From: Antedon bifida
Lineage: Eukaryota > Echinodermata > Crinoidea > Comatulida > Antedonidae
Length of the DNA: 64,000 nt
Assembly (NCBI GenBank): GCA_963402885.1
Contig: OY727097.1
Span: 558,001-622,000, forward strand
Direction: 5' to 3'
Shown here: piece after piece, positions 32,101 to 47,100 of the stretch
Layout of the letters: the number at the start of each line of letters is the position of its first letter
Position numbering within the stretch: position 1 is the first letter of the stretch
The notes under the pieces: generated by a model
Told to the model about the DNA's origin: nothing
The model's database searches: none
Seen by the model: only the letters and a program-made list of their open reading frames with translations
Position numbers and translations under genes: made by a program

Positions 32101-35100
32101 GGTAATTATACTAGTAAAGTATATTATTAGTTACAGTAATAAATACAGTATGAAAAGAAGAATACAAAATAACTACAGTACAGTACAAAGGTACTGTATA
32201 GTTGTATAGAAGTAGTGGAATGGATGTACACATTACTATACTGTACATGTTGACATGTGCATTGCCTATTTAGAAGCCTTTACAGTTACACACAGTACAG
32301 TGAGTCCTAAGAAGAAGCCTTTTTAAACCGAAGAGAATGCCACAAACAGATTTCACTGATTTATGTATAAAATGAAAATACTGTAGAATAACATGAACAT
32401 GCTCATTTTCTTTCACTAAGTCATGTTTTCAACACCTAGTCATACTGTTTTTATAATGAGGTCCACATGTTCAAGTTGAGAAAAGGCCTCACTAAACAAA
32501 GAACAGCAAGGACTTGTGGTTCGTGCAAAGGGCAAACCAACCCCCTGCAATTTATTTTATTATTTTAGTAATATTTTTTAAAGAATTGGTTGTTAAAAGC
32601 TACAGTGATATTACTGTTATAAAATATTATGCCTAAAATGAGGCCAGGTCTAAGTTCAAGCACACTTTTTGTATTGTAGTAGGCTACAGTATAGTACTGT
32701 AACACTGTTAACAGCGGTAGTAGCATTTTCAATACCTACAGTACTTTATAATATGTAGCCTGGCTTACGAAATCAAAATTAGAATCATGTTTTGCTGGTC
32801 TTCCCTGTTCATCAGTATCCATCCCATCCATTCCCTTCCCATCTCATCCAAGTACAGTATTTATCATATTGTTGAACATGTTGAATTACACCATTTTTTT
32901 GTTAGCTCTTCTTTGTTTTACAGTCAAATGTAATTACTTTTCATACATATGTAGGTTGTAAAGACAGCATGTAGTTATCATATTACACACAATAAAATTA
33001 CAAAGTTTCACGGTATACCGCTGTAGTGTTTAGCATTACCCATGGACATGGTGTACTGATGTTGTTGTTGGATTTATATGCAGATATCTACTGTATCACA
33101 AATCTTTTAGTATCTTTTCCAAACAGTTGGGATGTACAGTATGATACTCATAACAATAACAATAACATACACTTATCCATCCTACAGAATCCATCCAATC
33201 ACATCCCAGTAAGGAAATTGTTGAATAATATGATAGTTGAATTACAACATACATAATTTGTTTTTTGATAGATCTTCTTTGTTTTGTTAAACATATGTAA
33301 TTGCTTCTCATATTGTATGTGTATTGCCCATGTTTTTCAATATCTTTATTGTGTGTGAATTGCCTGTGTTTTTCAATAGTCTAAATTCAATGAGATTCGT
33401 AACAAATGTCTCAAGACAAATTTGTGACAGTAACATCCCCAGTAAACAGCAGCATTTGCCAAATAGTTGGAGAGACTACAGCTGTAACCTGAGCCCCAGG
33501 AAATAGAGTGACGGCAGAGAATCAAAGGCTGTTTAATTTACATCACTGCAACCAAAACCAGTGCAAGATTGAGACCAATTGAACGGGCACAGCGGGAGCA
33601 ACGACGATCCATTTACACATTGCCGAATTTATACCAGAAAAATAAAATGATTTCTCACCGAAGATTGTGTTTTGATCTGACCTGGAATTAACTTTTGCCA
33701 GAAAACTCATTTAAATTTCCGTTATTTTTAGTTGGTATCTTTTGTTGCATAAACATGGCAATTGAGAGAAGGATATTGCTTTCAGAATGAGATGTTGATT
33801 TTGATAATGAATTTCTCCTTGTAAAGTGTTTGGAGATAATTTGATTATTCCTGCAGTTTGTACTTACAGTATTATGGGACCTGTACTGTATTTCAATTTG
33901 GTTAATGTTGGATTGTGTTGCACAAATTCTTTTTCTTAGAATTGGTATAAATAGTATCTGTATCAGGTTTTGTATTAAGTATTACTGAAGAAGTACTGCA
34001 CAGTACATTGCTCGTAGAATCTTTTCCAAAAATTGTAATTCCTACAAGGAAACCAAGGACATTTGGTTCACCACCAGATATTTTAGTTTCCCCCTAATAT
34101 TTCCCCCAAATTTCACCTTAAACTAGTTGTATGATTGTGTTAGATTTTTTCTGTTAAGATTCTTTAATTTTAAGTATCTCTTTTTTCTTTAGGATTCTGT
34201 AAGTACCTCTGATGGGAGTGAGTCATAATATTTTATAGAGAGGTTCTCAAAATAATAAAATGAATCGCAATCGGCGTAACAAAATAATATTGTGTATTGT
34301 AAAAAAACTTGCGATGATAACTCAATACAATTATATACTGAGTGTGTAACTTAAACTCTTTTGCAATTAATTATACTCCTTGGGAATATCTATGATTTTA
34401 TATTTAATTCTCCAATTTCATTCCAAATATGATTCATCGTGATATTGTTTCTACAACTTTCCAATTATCACGCTTCAATTTCTTTTATGTACGGTTGTTT
34501 CGACAATGGGCATGCTAGCCCCAGTGGGAATTCCCAGTAGGTTTTTGATAACGTGTCAAGTATGCTCATACCAAACCAAAGACTTCTGGCCTAGAATAAC
34601 ATTGTACATATGCAGGGGGGCGTACTGTCATTTCTTAATATCAACTGTACATGTTCATATAATAGTTCTATTTATTAGTTCATTGTTAACATTTCTGAAA
34701 TTCTAACATTGGAATTGGATTTATCCTTGGGTAAATTGGAACTTAATTGCATTTTTATAAGACCTACCATTGAGCAGAGAATTGTTACAAAGGAAAACAA
34801 ATTTGAAAAACAAAATGTTAAAAACAACAATGTGTGGTTCTCATGCATGGCACACATTTTTAATCAAAATACTTTCCACCAATTCTGGATTAACAGAAAT
34901 ATAACAGGGAAACCCTCACATCATTTTACTACAGTACTGTATGAAGCATACACAAATTTATATGGACATTTAAAACAAGTGTACTTGCAGATTATCTAGT
35001 GGGTTCAGATTATATTAAACCTACTGTACAGTAGAGTATACAGTACTGGGGTTGAAAGTACAGTACTTCTTCAGGTTTAGTGTTTGGTAAAATCTTCAAT

Positions 35101-38100
35101 TTGAATGCTCAGTATAATTCTATCACTACAAATGCTTCTGCGGATAACGAGAGAGATACTAGGGATAGTGCCTATATTTTCCATTCAAAATTAACAATTA
35201 CCATATTAACAGGTACTGTATAGAAACTTGTTCATGCATGTTTTGTTGTTCCTCTTTTGTTGCTTGATCAGTTAGCTGGAAAATTGCATTAGCCATCAGA
35301 TGTAAACTTCTGTACATCACAATTTATTGTCCTTGTTCCAGACATTGTCAATTATATAATGGAAAAACTACTGGTGTATCTATCCATCAGTACTCACAGT
35401 TTTATAGTATGTTTATAGTTTACTCATTGCAACCAAGAGACACAGGAACCTTGATTCATTTTAGTTTTAGACTAAACTGGGGCATGTCACTTTCACGATA
35501 TAGAATATACTGTAGTCTCAATGAATTGACAAAATGACAAATTTGTGTTTTTAGTATTATTAAAGTCGTTTTTTTAAAATGGTGAACACGGTTCATATAA
35601 GTCTATGTGAGATGTCATCAGAAGCAAGTATATCTTGACATGGTATTACAGAATTCAAATTTTAAAACTAATTCTAGTAGAATTTCAAAGAAAATTTCGA
35701 ATTCAAAATGCATAGAATTGCTGATGAAATACTGTAGCATATTTATGTTTTCTTAAATTTTGTAGAAGAATGATAAATGATATCTGATCAATCTTGCAGG
35801 AATCTTGAAATAAACTTACTGATTTATGTTTTATCAATAATTATGAAGTTTGTCGTCTAAGAATATTCCTGAATAACTGAACGTCAAATATGAAATTCAT
35901 CATTTGTACACAAATACCAACTCATCAATCAGTTCAATTCATTGACGTACAGTACTAGAGCATATCAAATTATATTATCTTTAAAATATGAACAATATTC
36001 AGTAATATTAAAATGAATTGTGTGAATTATAATCCTAGTAAACAGAGAGTCCACTAATAAGCTATAATACTGTAACATATAATAATGATAATACCGTGCA
36101 GTATAAAAAAAAATTGTAAAAAAGGGCGAGAAAACCCATTATGATTCTATAGTTTTTAACTTTATTTGTTCATCTTTGGTTATACTGTACAGTACATGTA
36201 CATTTTTCTAATTCATGAATATAATTACAGTACCTACAATCATACTTTAGTACACCAACTACTGTAACACTATTCCGATGTACTATTTAGTACTTTATAA
36301 TTTGCTTATTTTCCAAATCTATCCAAACTATTTATGTTTGATAGTGTTTTACAATATTCTAAGTGTTTGTGAAAACTTTAATAAGTTCACGTCAACACAA
36401 ACATCCTGTGCCCAAATCATCTTCATTAATCTATGTTCCTGTCGTAATGTTTGCCAAGTATTCAATTGCCATTACTCTAATCGTAACGCAAACTCTTGAA
36501 CAAACACCGTACTATTGTCTTGTTTGCTTGGACTCGGATAAAAATGTGAAGCAGGTGAAGTAAAGTATGTGTCATATCTAGTTTATATATTTAACCATGG
36601 TCTGTGGTTCAATTTGCTAAAAGTATGGCTGTTGGCCAGTACAGTATATTGCACTCAGCTCTACAGTATCCACATTCTAACTTATTTTTCTTTAAAAATG
36701 CAGTGTATACTGTATTAAAACATGTCTGTGGCTTGATGTAATTCACAAAGTCGAGATACCATACATTTTGAACCAGTAATTAGCCATTTACATATACTGT
36801 AGTTTAGGACACAGTACACCTAATACTGCCTGTACTGTACCAATAGCAATGTACAGTGTCTACTGTATTTTACTTAGTTCCCAAATACAGTCTAAAAACT
36901 TGGGTCTTTTTCAATTCACCAGTTCACTGCCACACTGCAGTACTTTCCTGTAGAATATTATTATTATGCTAATCACAGTTTACATTGCAATAGTCAAACT
37001 CAAACTTCAATGTTAGTTAGATAGGATGTTTTTGTCACAGGTCAGTGAGCAAGAGGTCAAAGTTTTTCACCATTTTTGAGTATCCTGCAGATTTTGTTAG
37101 AAATGTTGCATCAGAACTAAGTTAAGAAATGTTCAATAGTTTATGATAGGCGAGATTATAGTATTATAGTATTAACTGGTCCATTTCATATTCACCATTG
37201 GTGGATGACTTGATCTGATTTCAAATAGATATTGACCCAAAAGAAGCTTACATTTATTTAATTTATACATGCTACTAACCCAGTTATTGTACAGCATTCT
37301 TAGAACATTAAAGTTTATTCAGCTGCTTGTTAATGTTTAGTGATGTTTTTGTAACTAATCACTTAAATGTATCATCATTATGTCATTAAGAAAGTAGTCT
37401 GATAAAAGATAATGCTCAATGTAGAATTATAAAATTCAGTGGGTGATTACAATTTGCTATTAATATAGTTTTGTTTTGTTTGAACTTGTGTTATTATACA
37501 GTAAGAAGGACTATAACCTTTTCTAAACTTGTTTTTTTAAGTGTTTGACCTGGTTTCATAAGTTTAAAGTAGAAGGTAACATGCTTGACAAACTTGCACA
37601 CAGTATAGGGTCTCAACATTTAATTTACATATCATTGACCTTATTTGCATATTTAGATATCATATGCTTTCATGAGGTCATTGAAAAATGACTGAACCCT
37701 GAGGCTACCCATATTGAGCTGTCTATCTCAATTGACTTCAAATATGGCCGCTGTAAGATCTTGCATTCTTCAACATCACAGAAGGACTTGCCAGTACAGA
37801 TTATACTTGTTGTAATGGAACTGTGTAAATATTTTAGAGGTACTTACTTACAGTGCATTACCTGTAAAATATTGTGCATTATCAAGGTTTACTGTAGATA
37901 AAACTATAATCTCTGATTAAAAAAGTTTTTTTTATCCTTTTTAAGCATCATTCTATCTTTTAATCATTCAATTTTCAAAGCGATTTTTTTTTTATTTTCC
38001 ATTTCAAAGTCAAGCATATTGTAGCTTTTTCAGAGGATTAACATGGATTTAGTACAGGGTGAATATCTGCATGTCGATACAAAGTGCAAAATATTGAGTT

Positions 38101-41100
38101 GACATGTACTACCATTGTTTATGATTCAGATAGCCATGATTACTCTTTTGTGCAGGTGTGACATTAACTTAACAAGAATAACAACTGGTATTTTTGAGGC
38201 ACCTAACACTTCATAAATTAATAAATGTCTATGGTTGTAATGTGAGAATGTATTGTATTGTTTCAATGCTCTGAACAGCCACAGTAGTTGTTCATATCAA
38301 CAGTATCATGGCTCATCTCATTGTACAGTACATATAGTATATCCTAGTTTAATATTTTACCAGTAATATGTCTATGTTTCTCTAGACTGCTATAAAAACT
38401 AGAGCTTCAGGAAAAACATGTCTGAACTTGATTCAAGCAAATCAAGCAGTTAAACAATTAGTCACTTCTAATTAGCATGTTGTACTTGTTTGATTATTAT
38501 TGATTATTTTGTTATACATGTTTAAGCACTTCATTAAAAAAACATGCTTTTTTGGCATTATTTCACAGGCAAATAGAAACAATATGTACCCAACCAAAAG
38601 AATGTGTACTTCTACTGTATAGTGTATTATAATACTGAGCATGTTAGGTTACGACTTTTAAAGTACATTTTATTAATGTATAATGAGGTCATTGTGTGGT
38701 GATGAACTAAGTTATTGTTAGATGTCTGTGTAATGTCATTTAAAAACATATTCAAGAAACATTAATGTATTCAAATGATATAGTACATTTACCCTTATGT
38801 TCTAATTTACTGTATGTTCCACATTATGAACAATAAAAAACTTTACATTACATATTTTAGACATACACCTTTTTGATTAATTACCTCATAAAGTTGTTTT
38901 ACAATAAACTTTACCTACAGCAAGTTTTTGATTAATAGATGTTTTTGTTTACCATTATTTTATTCTGACACTAGTGGTAGAAGTTGCTTCATAACAAAAG
39001 CTGAAGAATGCAAATTTACAACCAAAAGCAGTGATTTAACAGCAGAAAACCATAAACAAATGTCTAATAGGAATAGCAAGGAAGACCACACTTTGGTTGT
39101 GAGAATACTTCAGTTGGCCATTATTGTATGGTGATGTTGATTTATCACAGCTCGCACAATAGAGTGCTTGCATTTTGTTGTTTGTGTAGCCTTTTAACAT
39201 AGTTCACCACACTGAATATGGAAACAATGTTTTACCCCATAGTCTTGGTGACTGACTGATAAATAAAACAGTACTTTTAGGCACGCAAACATAAGTTGTT
39301 TTGGGTTGGTTCTTATGAGGCCAAACATGCTTTAGGCTGGTTGCACAATTATACTTACAAGTTACATCCATTTACCTTAATAACTGTTTGATGGTACACT
39401 GATTAAATGTGACTGAATTAATTCTATTGCAATCAGTATGGTTCATTCTTTGTCTACTTCTTATTCTGCTGCCAATTTAAATCTGTCTAGTGGTTTATGT
39501 GGTTTTTGACTATTTTGTCTCAAATTGGTTAATTGTCATGTTTTGTCATTAGTACCTCTTTCATCTGCTGATGGTAAACCTCACCATTAACGTCATAAAT
39601 AGCAATCAACGTTAGGAGAAGAACACTTTCAATAGTTCGCATCGGTGCTTATAGACTAGTAGATTAATCAACAAACACTCCTAAATATGATCTACATTTA
39701 CACAACTGTGTAAGGCATTATGATGAGTCATGTTAATATGCTAGTACCTTTTGTGAAATTCAGACTCTTAACATGGGGTAAAACATGATATATCTGTGTA
39801 TACATACAGTACTGTTACATGAACAGACCATTGTTCACTTTTAGCTACCAGATCACCTTGCTGCCCCGCTTATGATGCTCCATCCTTTTCCTATAACAAT
39901 ATTAATCCCGTAAAATGATGACATTAAATTGAGGTAATAAAAGTTTATGTGAAAATTTGTGTCTTCACCTCTTCTTTTAATTTATCTGAAGAAAGTTAAA
40001 GTTAGTCTTTCCTGTAACTTTCCCCCTACTGTGCTATGCTGTGAAGATAATGAAATGATGGTACTCAAGATGAGTTCATTAACCTATATACATACTGACC
40101 ATGTCTGCCCCTTCCTTCTTATTCTCCCTCAAGCAATCTCCCCCTGGCAACGTTACCCAGACATAATTACCTTATTATCGTGTCGGTAAGCACAAAAGCC
40201 TTCTAATCCCACTCTGACTTCCTTTTCAGTTTTGTCACAATATTCATCTGTTTTGTTTAAAATCCCAACCAGCTGTTTACTGGGTTTTGTGCACCGATTA
40301 ATCATTTATTTCAAAGGCAGTTCTTTTGGAATAATATATTATTTTTCACAGTGAAGAATATCACACTATATATGAGAACAATGATTCGATTGATGAATCC
40401 TTTTAAGAATAAGAACTTACGATGCTCAAGCTTGAGGGAAAATGTACCGTATATTGTTGGTTTCAATGAAAACACAGAAGAAAAAGTACAGCTCTGTCTA
40501 CACTATCAAACTAGTTTACAAAAAAGTGTGATGTGCCCATATATGGTAGTGATATACCCAAATATGTTAGTGATATGAGATCATCATGTCCATATATGGG
40601 CGCATCACATTTGTTTGTCACATGAAGTTTGATAGTGTAGAAAGAGCTTAAGAATATATTAAATTATTTAAATTTATTTAAACTATATAAACCGGATGAT
40701 TTAATATCATCTGTAGACACAATGGATTTATATCCCAGTCCTAATAGTCTAATGTATTCTCAACTACTCTTATCAGGTTGTTCCTATCTGGACTCCATGG
40801 TATACTTGCAGCAATAAAGTGTTGAGTTTGTTTATGGAATTGGTAATATAAAATAAGGTACATGTAAACAAGAGTATTGCTAATGAGGCCAGCGGGAAAG
40901 ATCAAGAATGTCAAAAGCTAATTTAATGGCTATAAATTGTAGACCTTGATCTCAAGAAAGTACTTTTATGTGTTCACACACAGGAAAATAGAAAGCCTGT
41001 AGTTTAAGCATAGAGCTAACAACAAGCCTCACGATTGAAGTCTGTTCACACGTGAAAGATGCTATTATGAATAAAGAAAAATAAATTAAAACAGTAACAG

Positions 41101-44100
41101 TAAATTAGTTTGTTCTCAAATGCAAATTTGTGATGTTGTTTCTCAGATTATTAATATGGTTATTCATCTTAACCATTGTAGCATATAAATGAAGTCACAA
41201 ATTTTAATTAACCTATAATTGACAGACTGCTTACTTTACTTACGTATGAGTTTATATCCCTAAAGCATGTGTTCCAATTAAGTATGATGATCCTAGTAAT
41301 GTATATTGTATCAAGATATTATAATTGAAATATGTCACACTTTCTATAACGTATAAAGAATACTGTTAAACAACACTGTCAGTAAACGGTGGCTGAATTG
41401 AGTTTAGAATTCAATTTTGAAATCAAAATGGCGAAATCAAAATTTTCCATTGACAAGTACAGCTTTACAGTATTCTTTTTTTTTTTTCTTCTTCTCTTAT
41501 TGGTCTAATTTAAATAAACATGTTTAGAGAAAATAAACCAATCTCTCATCAAATATGTTTAAATGTGAATGCATGTCTATTTTTGGATTTCCACTTTCAA
41601 GTGTTTCATAAAATGTTTTTTTTTCTGTATGTTGTCTGGCGTTAGACATGTTTTATTTCCTTTTCTCTCTTTGAAATTAAACAGCAGAGTTTATTTACAC
41701 AAGATGGTGTTTTATAGGACACATCCAGTGCTTTATGACACATCTTGTTCTTATCTGTTGTTTTAGCAGTGTTCTGTATATTATTCTGTACACCACAGGT
41801 ATTCATTGATGGATAAACCTTCCTTTTGTAAATGTTAAAATTCCTAACTTATGTGTGTGAAGTCATTCTGTTGAAATATATGTACATTAGACGTGTTTAT
41901 TTATTGAGACTACTTCATGATCACCTTTAAACTCTGGAATATTTAAACAGTTCACTTTTGGTGTAAATATTGTACTGTATTATCTTGGTGATGTCTAGTC
42001 CCAGTCAAAGAAGTTAGTCATTTACTTTCCTTTATACTTCCATCCAGATCATTTTTCCTTCCAATCTGCTGTGCATCCTCAGTTTCCTTTATGTGAAGCT
42101 TCAAGTCTGTTCTTAACTATTCATACCAGATAAATGCACATTTACAGTGTATACTTTAGTAATCATCATACGATAATTAGTCTAAAGACTGGAATTCTTA
42201 ATCTTACGAATAGGTAGACTTAACTACCACAAATTGCAATCGAGTCCTCCTTAATTACCTCTACAATTTGTTAGATAAAGAAATATAAGCCATACTCAGC
42301 AATGTAATGAGGTTAAAAAGGAAGTTTAAAATGGTGTATTGACAATGGTTAAGTAAAACAGACACAACAGGCCTGTCATTGTATGTATCCTGTAGGAAGT
42401 GGTTTACAAATCAATTTAATTGGAAAGAGTACCATTGCCAAGGATACCAACTTTGATAATTTCAAATTCAGCATGTTCATGCAGTTTTTGAAAATGTGAC
42501 ATTCATTGCTTAACATCATATATACTCATTATGCAAATGTGCCCATCATATTTTATTATTTGCTCTTTTTACAATGAAATTTAAACAAATTACATTTTCA
42601 AACTTTGTGATTGAAGTGTGGAATTGTCCTAGTGTAATATTAGCCCTGACGATGGAATTAATGCATTTCAGCTTAACACTTTCTTAAATTCTGCCTGTTT
42701 ACTTATACCAATTTGATTTAGCTTTTTCTTGTATCTTTAGTTAGTGTATTGAGATCCCGTCACTGATATCCACAGCATTGTAATTTGCTTTTGAAGTATT
42801 GTAATCTATAATAGATAAATAATTGTGTTTTTATTTTATATTTTGCAGATTACTTTCTAGAATTACTAGAACAGTCAGAAAGTGACTTCACTAAAATGTT
42901 TGAACATACATATGGGGATCTGTATAAAGACCATAAAGATATCTTCAGCGATCTTTACGTGGATCTTCGCCAATTCTACCAAGGCAAAATTGATGATCTG
43001 GAAAAAGCTTTGGATGATTTTTTTGGAAGTCTTTTACTTAAAATGTTTGCGTTACTTAATCCTGGAGTGCACTCAGATGAGTTCATGGTCTGTATTACCG
43101 AAAATATGGATGAACTTAAACCTTTTGGAACGATACCAGAAGCGCTGTCGACGCAAATGAGGCGGTCTTTAAATGCAGCTAGAACGTATGTTCAAGGTTT
43201 GGATGCGGCTCGTGACATCATCATAAAGGCAACAAAGGTATTGTATTATTGAATGAAATTTATTTAAAGTTATCCCAGATTCTGAAATATTGTTTTTATT
43301 TTCAATTCACAAGCTGTTAATAAAGAAGTTTCTTTATGTTTATCAAATGTTGAATATAAATAATTTTTCCAAACATACATATCACAACTGTAGATAGAAT
43401 AATAATGAGGGCATTATTTTAAAATCTATGAAAAGAATAAACTAACACACACATCATTGTAAAAGAATATAGTTTGTTTAAATCCAAAAATAAATGTGAA
43501 GGCAGCATTGGATATGAAAGCAATTCCTACATCTCATCATGATGCACAGCCTAGTGCCTGGATTCCAGTGCTTTTTAATTTAAAAACCTATCTATCATGT
43601 CAGCTTGTGGCAGGAATATGGCAGCCCATTCATTGTTATACTTTATATTCTTGTTTTTCTTCTTTCTCCACTGGGTGTTGAGGTTGTAAAAAAGTTCTTT
43701 ATAGGTTAAAGGGGCATTTTAATATTGATCTTTACATAATTCATTCCTTAATGCAATGAACTGCACATGGTTGGATTGGCTTCACTTCATATTGAACTTT
43801 AATCATAAATCATTTATTGTATCATTGCTGTTGGTGGCGAAAAAACAGTTTTGCAGTTGGAAAACCTATGATAGTCATTGACATCAATATTTCGTTGGTT
43901 ATTTCCATTTTTTGTAGTTAATACAATTAGTTTACATTGGCCTATTTTGTACATGATTTCCTCAGTATATTCAGTCAAAATGATATTTAAAACATTAATA
44001 GTCTACTTGTATGTTCATTTTGACCACAGCTTAATAATATTACTCAGCCATCTTTTGACCAAATCCTTTACAAACTTCATAATCAAAAACATAAGATTTA

Positions 44101-47100
44101 GTTACTGCTATATTCTGCAGTACATTGCACATTACAGCAAGTTGTCTCTAGAATGTTGACAAGGAAATAGTTAGGGCTTTTGATCTACCTTTGATCCATT
44201 GCTTCCTCCACACAATTTCCACCATACTTTCTTCAAGCCTGTGCCTAGTTTGACTGGCAGAATAATTATGCCCAATGGACAAGCATACTCTAGGCCTACA
44301 CTTGATGACATCTCTTGACTGGCAGAATAATTAAGCCCAATATAGCAGATGTACTCTTGTTTAGTATCTCCCATCAGGGGATAATTCACTAGCCTAGACA
44401 TATTCCTAACAACCAGCTGTGGATTTGATATTAAACCCATGTGGGACATTTTATTCAAAACTGTGCATTGCTGTCAGTAAACTGCACTTTCAATTTATGT
44501 TGATCAGAAGAATTATGAATACATCATTGACCACATACAGTACTCCAGCTTATATCATATACAACATTTGTCTAGATTACTGTTATTTATACTGATGTAT
44601 GTATATATGACTTTCTGAATTAAAAACTTAACCATTCTCTCTAAACTACACAATTGTAGATAATTAACTACTGTCTAAATATTTCATAATCAATTGCTGA
44701 GCAAAATTTATCAATATTAGTTCTAGGAAAAATTGTGAATTGACCAAATTAGAGTAATCATCTTTTAATATGAAGGAAGGTTTCAACGTTAGGTCGGCTA
44801 TTGTTCATTGCACAGACCAATAATTATGGAAACGACACTGTAATGTAATATGTACAAAATATTCTTATTGAAAAGAATCATACAGTGAAAATGATGTGGA
44901 GAAAAAAGGCCTTCAAAATTGAGGTCAATGAAGCTTGAATTGCAGAATACTGTACAAACCAAAATGTGGAATCAGCTGTGTTTGGTCTTTTTTGGAATCT
45001 GTTAGGAGATGTAAATTAAGATAGAACTGCAAATATACTAGAAGGTTATGATGAAACACAATTAAATTGTATTATTGCAATTGGTAAAAAAGATTTTTTA
45101 CAGCCATTTCAACTTCTTCTACCTCTTCTTCTACTACCACTTCTTTTTGAAGCTTTTTTTGCCAGCATAAACCGGTCTTATACGTATATAAATTTAGTCA
45201 TCCCTAGTCTGGAACTCAGCGTTTTTCAATTGAGTGACTCAGTTTTGTTAACAAACTAAAACCCATTATAGTAATTTTTTTTAGATTTAATAGTGTCATT
45301 ACGGTGACTTAGGGCTCAATTAAATCTCAGTGTATTTGCAGTTTCTTCATTTTATCTAATAATACTAGGCGACTTGAGGTAATGAAGTCCATCATGTGAT
45401 TCATACAAATATAAATCTAACCTATTTTGTGAGGGTTTCTTATCTGCCAATTTGTGAGTTGATAAATTAAAGTTACGAGTTTAAAAATGTTAGTTACGAG
45501 TTGGAAAATGGTAAACGATAGTTGGAAAATGCGTGTTCCAAATTGTGATCTGCAACTCAACATACAATCCTCCACAATTCTTGCACCTGTTTACAGTAGT
45601 TCACACTAATACACATATTCTCCTTTTATGGTTTCCAATGTACTAGTAATTAGCGTTGAATTGAAGGCAATGTTTCATGCTTCAGAAAAAATCAGTTGCA
45701 TTTGTAACCCTTTGATAAAAATAACTTCTTTATAGTAGCCTACAGTATATAATAAGAATAAGAGAATGTGAGAGATGATAACTTAAAATACAATACTGTA
45801 CATTGCATTAAGAACATACACTAAAATAAATTATCAATTTATATTTTTTCTACCCGTTCGTAAAAATCTTAAAGCTGAAAATTTCAACATCAATAGATTT
45901 TGTTGACTCATGGGAGATGATTTTTAATCAAAAGAATCTCATTACTTCGTTTTGTCTATAAAGTGTCGCAAAAATTCAAAGAAGTATGTATTCCCATGAC
46001 AACTCACGGCTTTACGCCTTTATTTTTTTCTATTATTTTATTCTTTTGTTATAATCTGGCTTTAATTAGTATTAAGTCAAAAAGTAATTTCCTTTTTTCA
46101 TACAAGATCTATTACAGTATAAAGCTGCTCTGTCTACACTATAAAATTAGTTTGACAAAAAAAGTGTGATGTGCCCAAATATGGTAGTGATATGACATCA
46201 CCATGTCTATATGGACACATCACATTTTTTTGTCACATAAAGTTTGATAGTGTAGACAGAGCTTTATAGTACATAATGCTTCTTTTTCTTATACAAATTT
46301 TAATGTACTTTACATTAACAGTTTAAAAAAAATTAAATTTTCAACAAATTCAGCCTGATATTCAGCTAAAATTATGTTTTTAGAATAAAAAACTCATCAG
46401 CAATTTCTACCAAAATAGTTTGTGTAGTTTTTCTCACTCTAGATCACAGATACTAATCTGTTGGCTGACATAATTGTGCTAAAAGCTATTTGGCATATTA
46501 GCACATCTTTTGTGTCCATTCAATGGGTCATTCAGTGGATGGAATGCCATTCACTGACATGGCCATAATGATCAAGATAGCTGGACATTGTTCTAACATA
46601 ATGACCATTCAATCACCATTGTTCTCTTAATCTTTGTATGTTTGCTTAAAATGAATAATGTCCAAAATATGTTGGTTAAAACAAGGAATCTATAGATGAC
46701 CAGATGCCTGTGTTTAAAAACTCTTGTTAGAATTTGTGAGATGCTTTAGAAAACAACCTTCATACATTGTTGATTGAAAGACTAAGAATGAATGAATTAT
46801 CGTCAATTATTCCATGATCTTCAAAACCAACATGTTAATGAAACTGATTGTATGTGTTGTGAGTCATAAAGAGGCATGACCGGTCACAATGTGATTAATA
46901 ATCAGTGTTTACCAATCTCACTACATCTTTTCATCCATATAGTAATACAATCACTCTATCACTCTGCTGTGTAAGGACTGATTATTCATGTATGATGTTG
47001 TAGGTTGCTCGAACAAAATTCATAATTCACCAACAATTTCAATTTGTTAATGTGATAAATTGGAAATAAGTTATTCATAAAATCTTTCTTTAGGCTCACA

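Larger units (their letters stand above)
31556..42848 (+). other. Glypican intron 2 (11.3 kb)
   Basis: No further exon recognised. Contains MITE copy 9 (40500-40649), many occurrences of TACTGTA/TACAGTA words (for example 32175-32200, 35021-35047, 36183-36197), and at 42749-42780 a sequence shared with the myosin intron. Confidence 0.55.

Noticed and set aside
42882-43160. Overlapping alternative frame in glypican exon 3
   Set aside because: The other frame (from 42849) matches glypican throughout and fits the splice phases.
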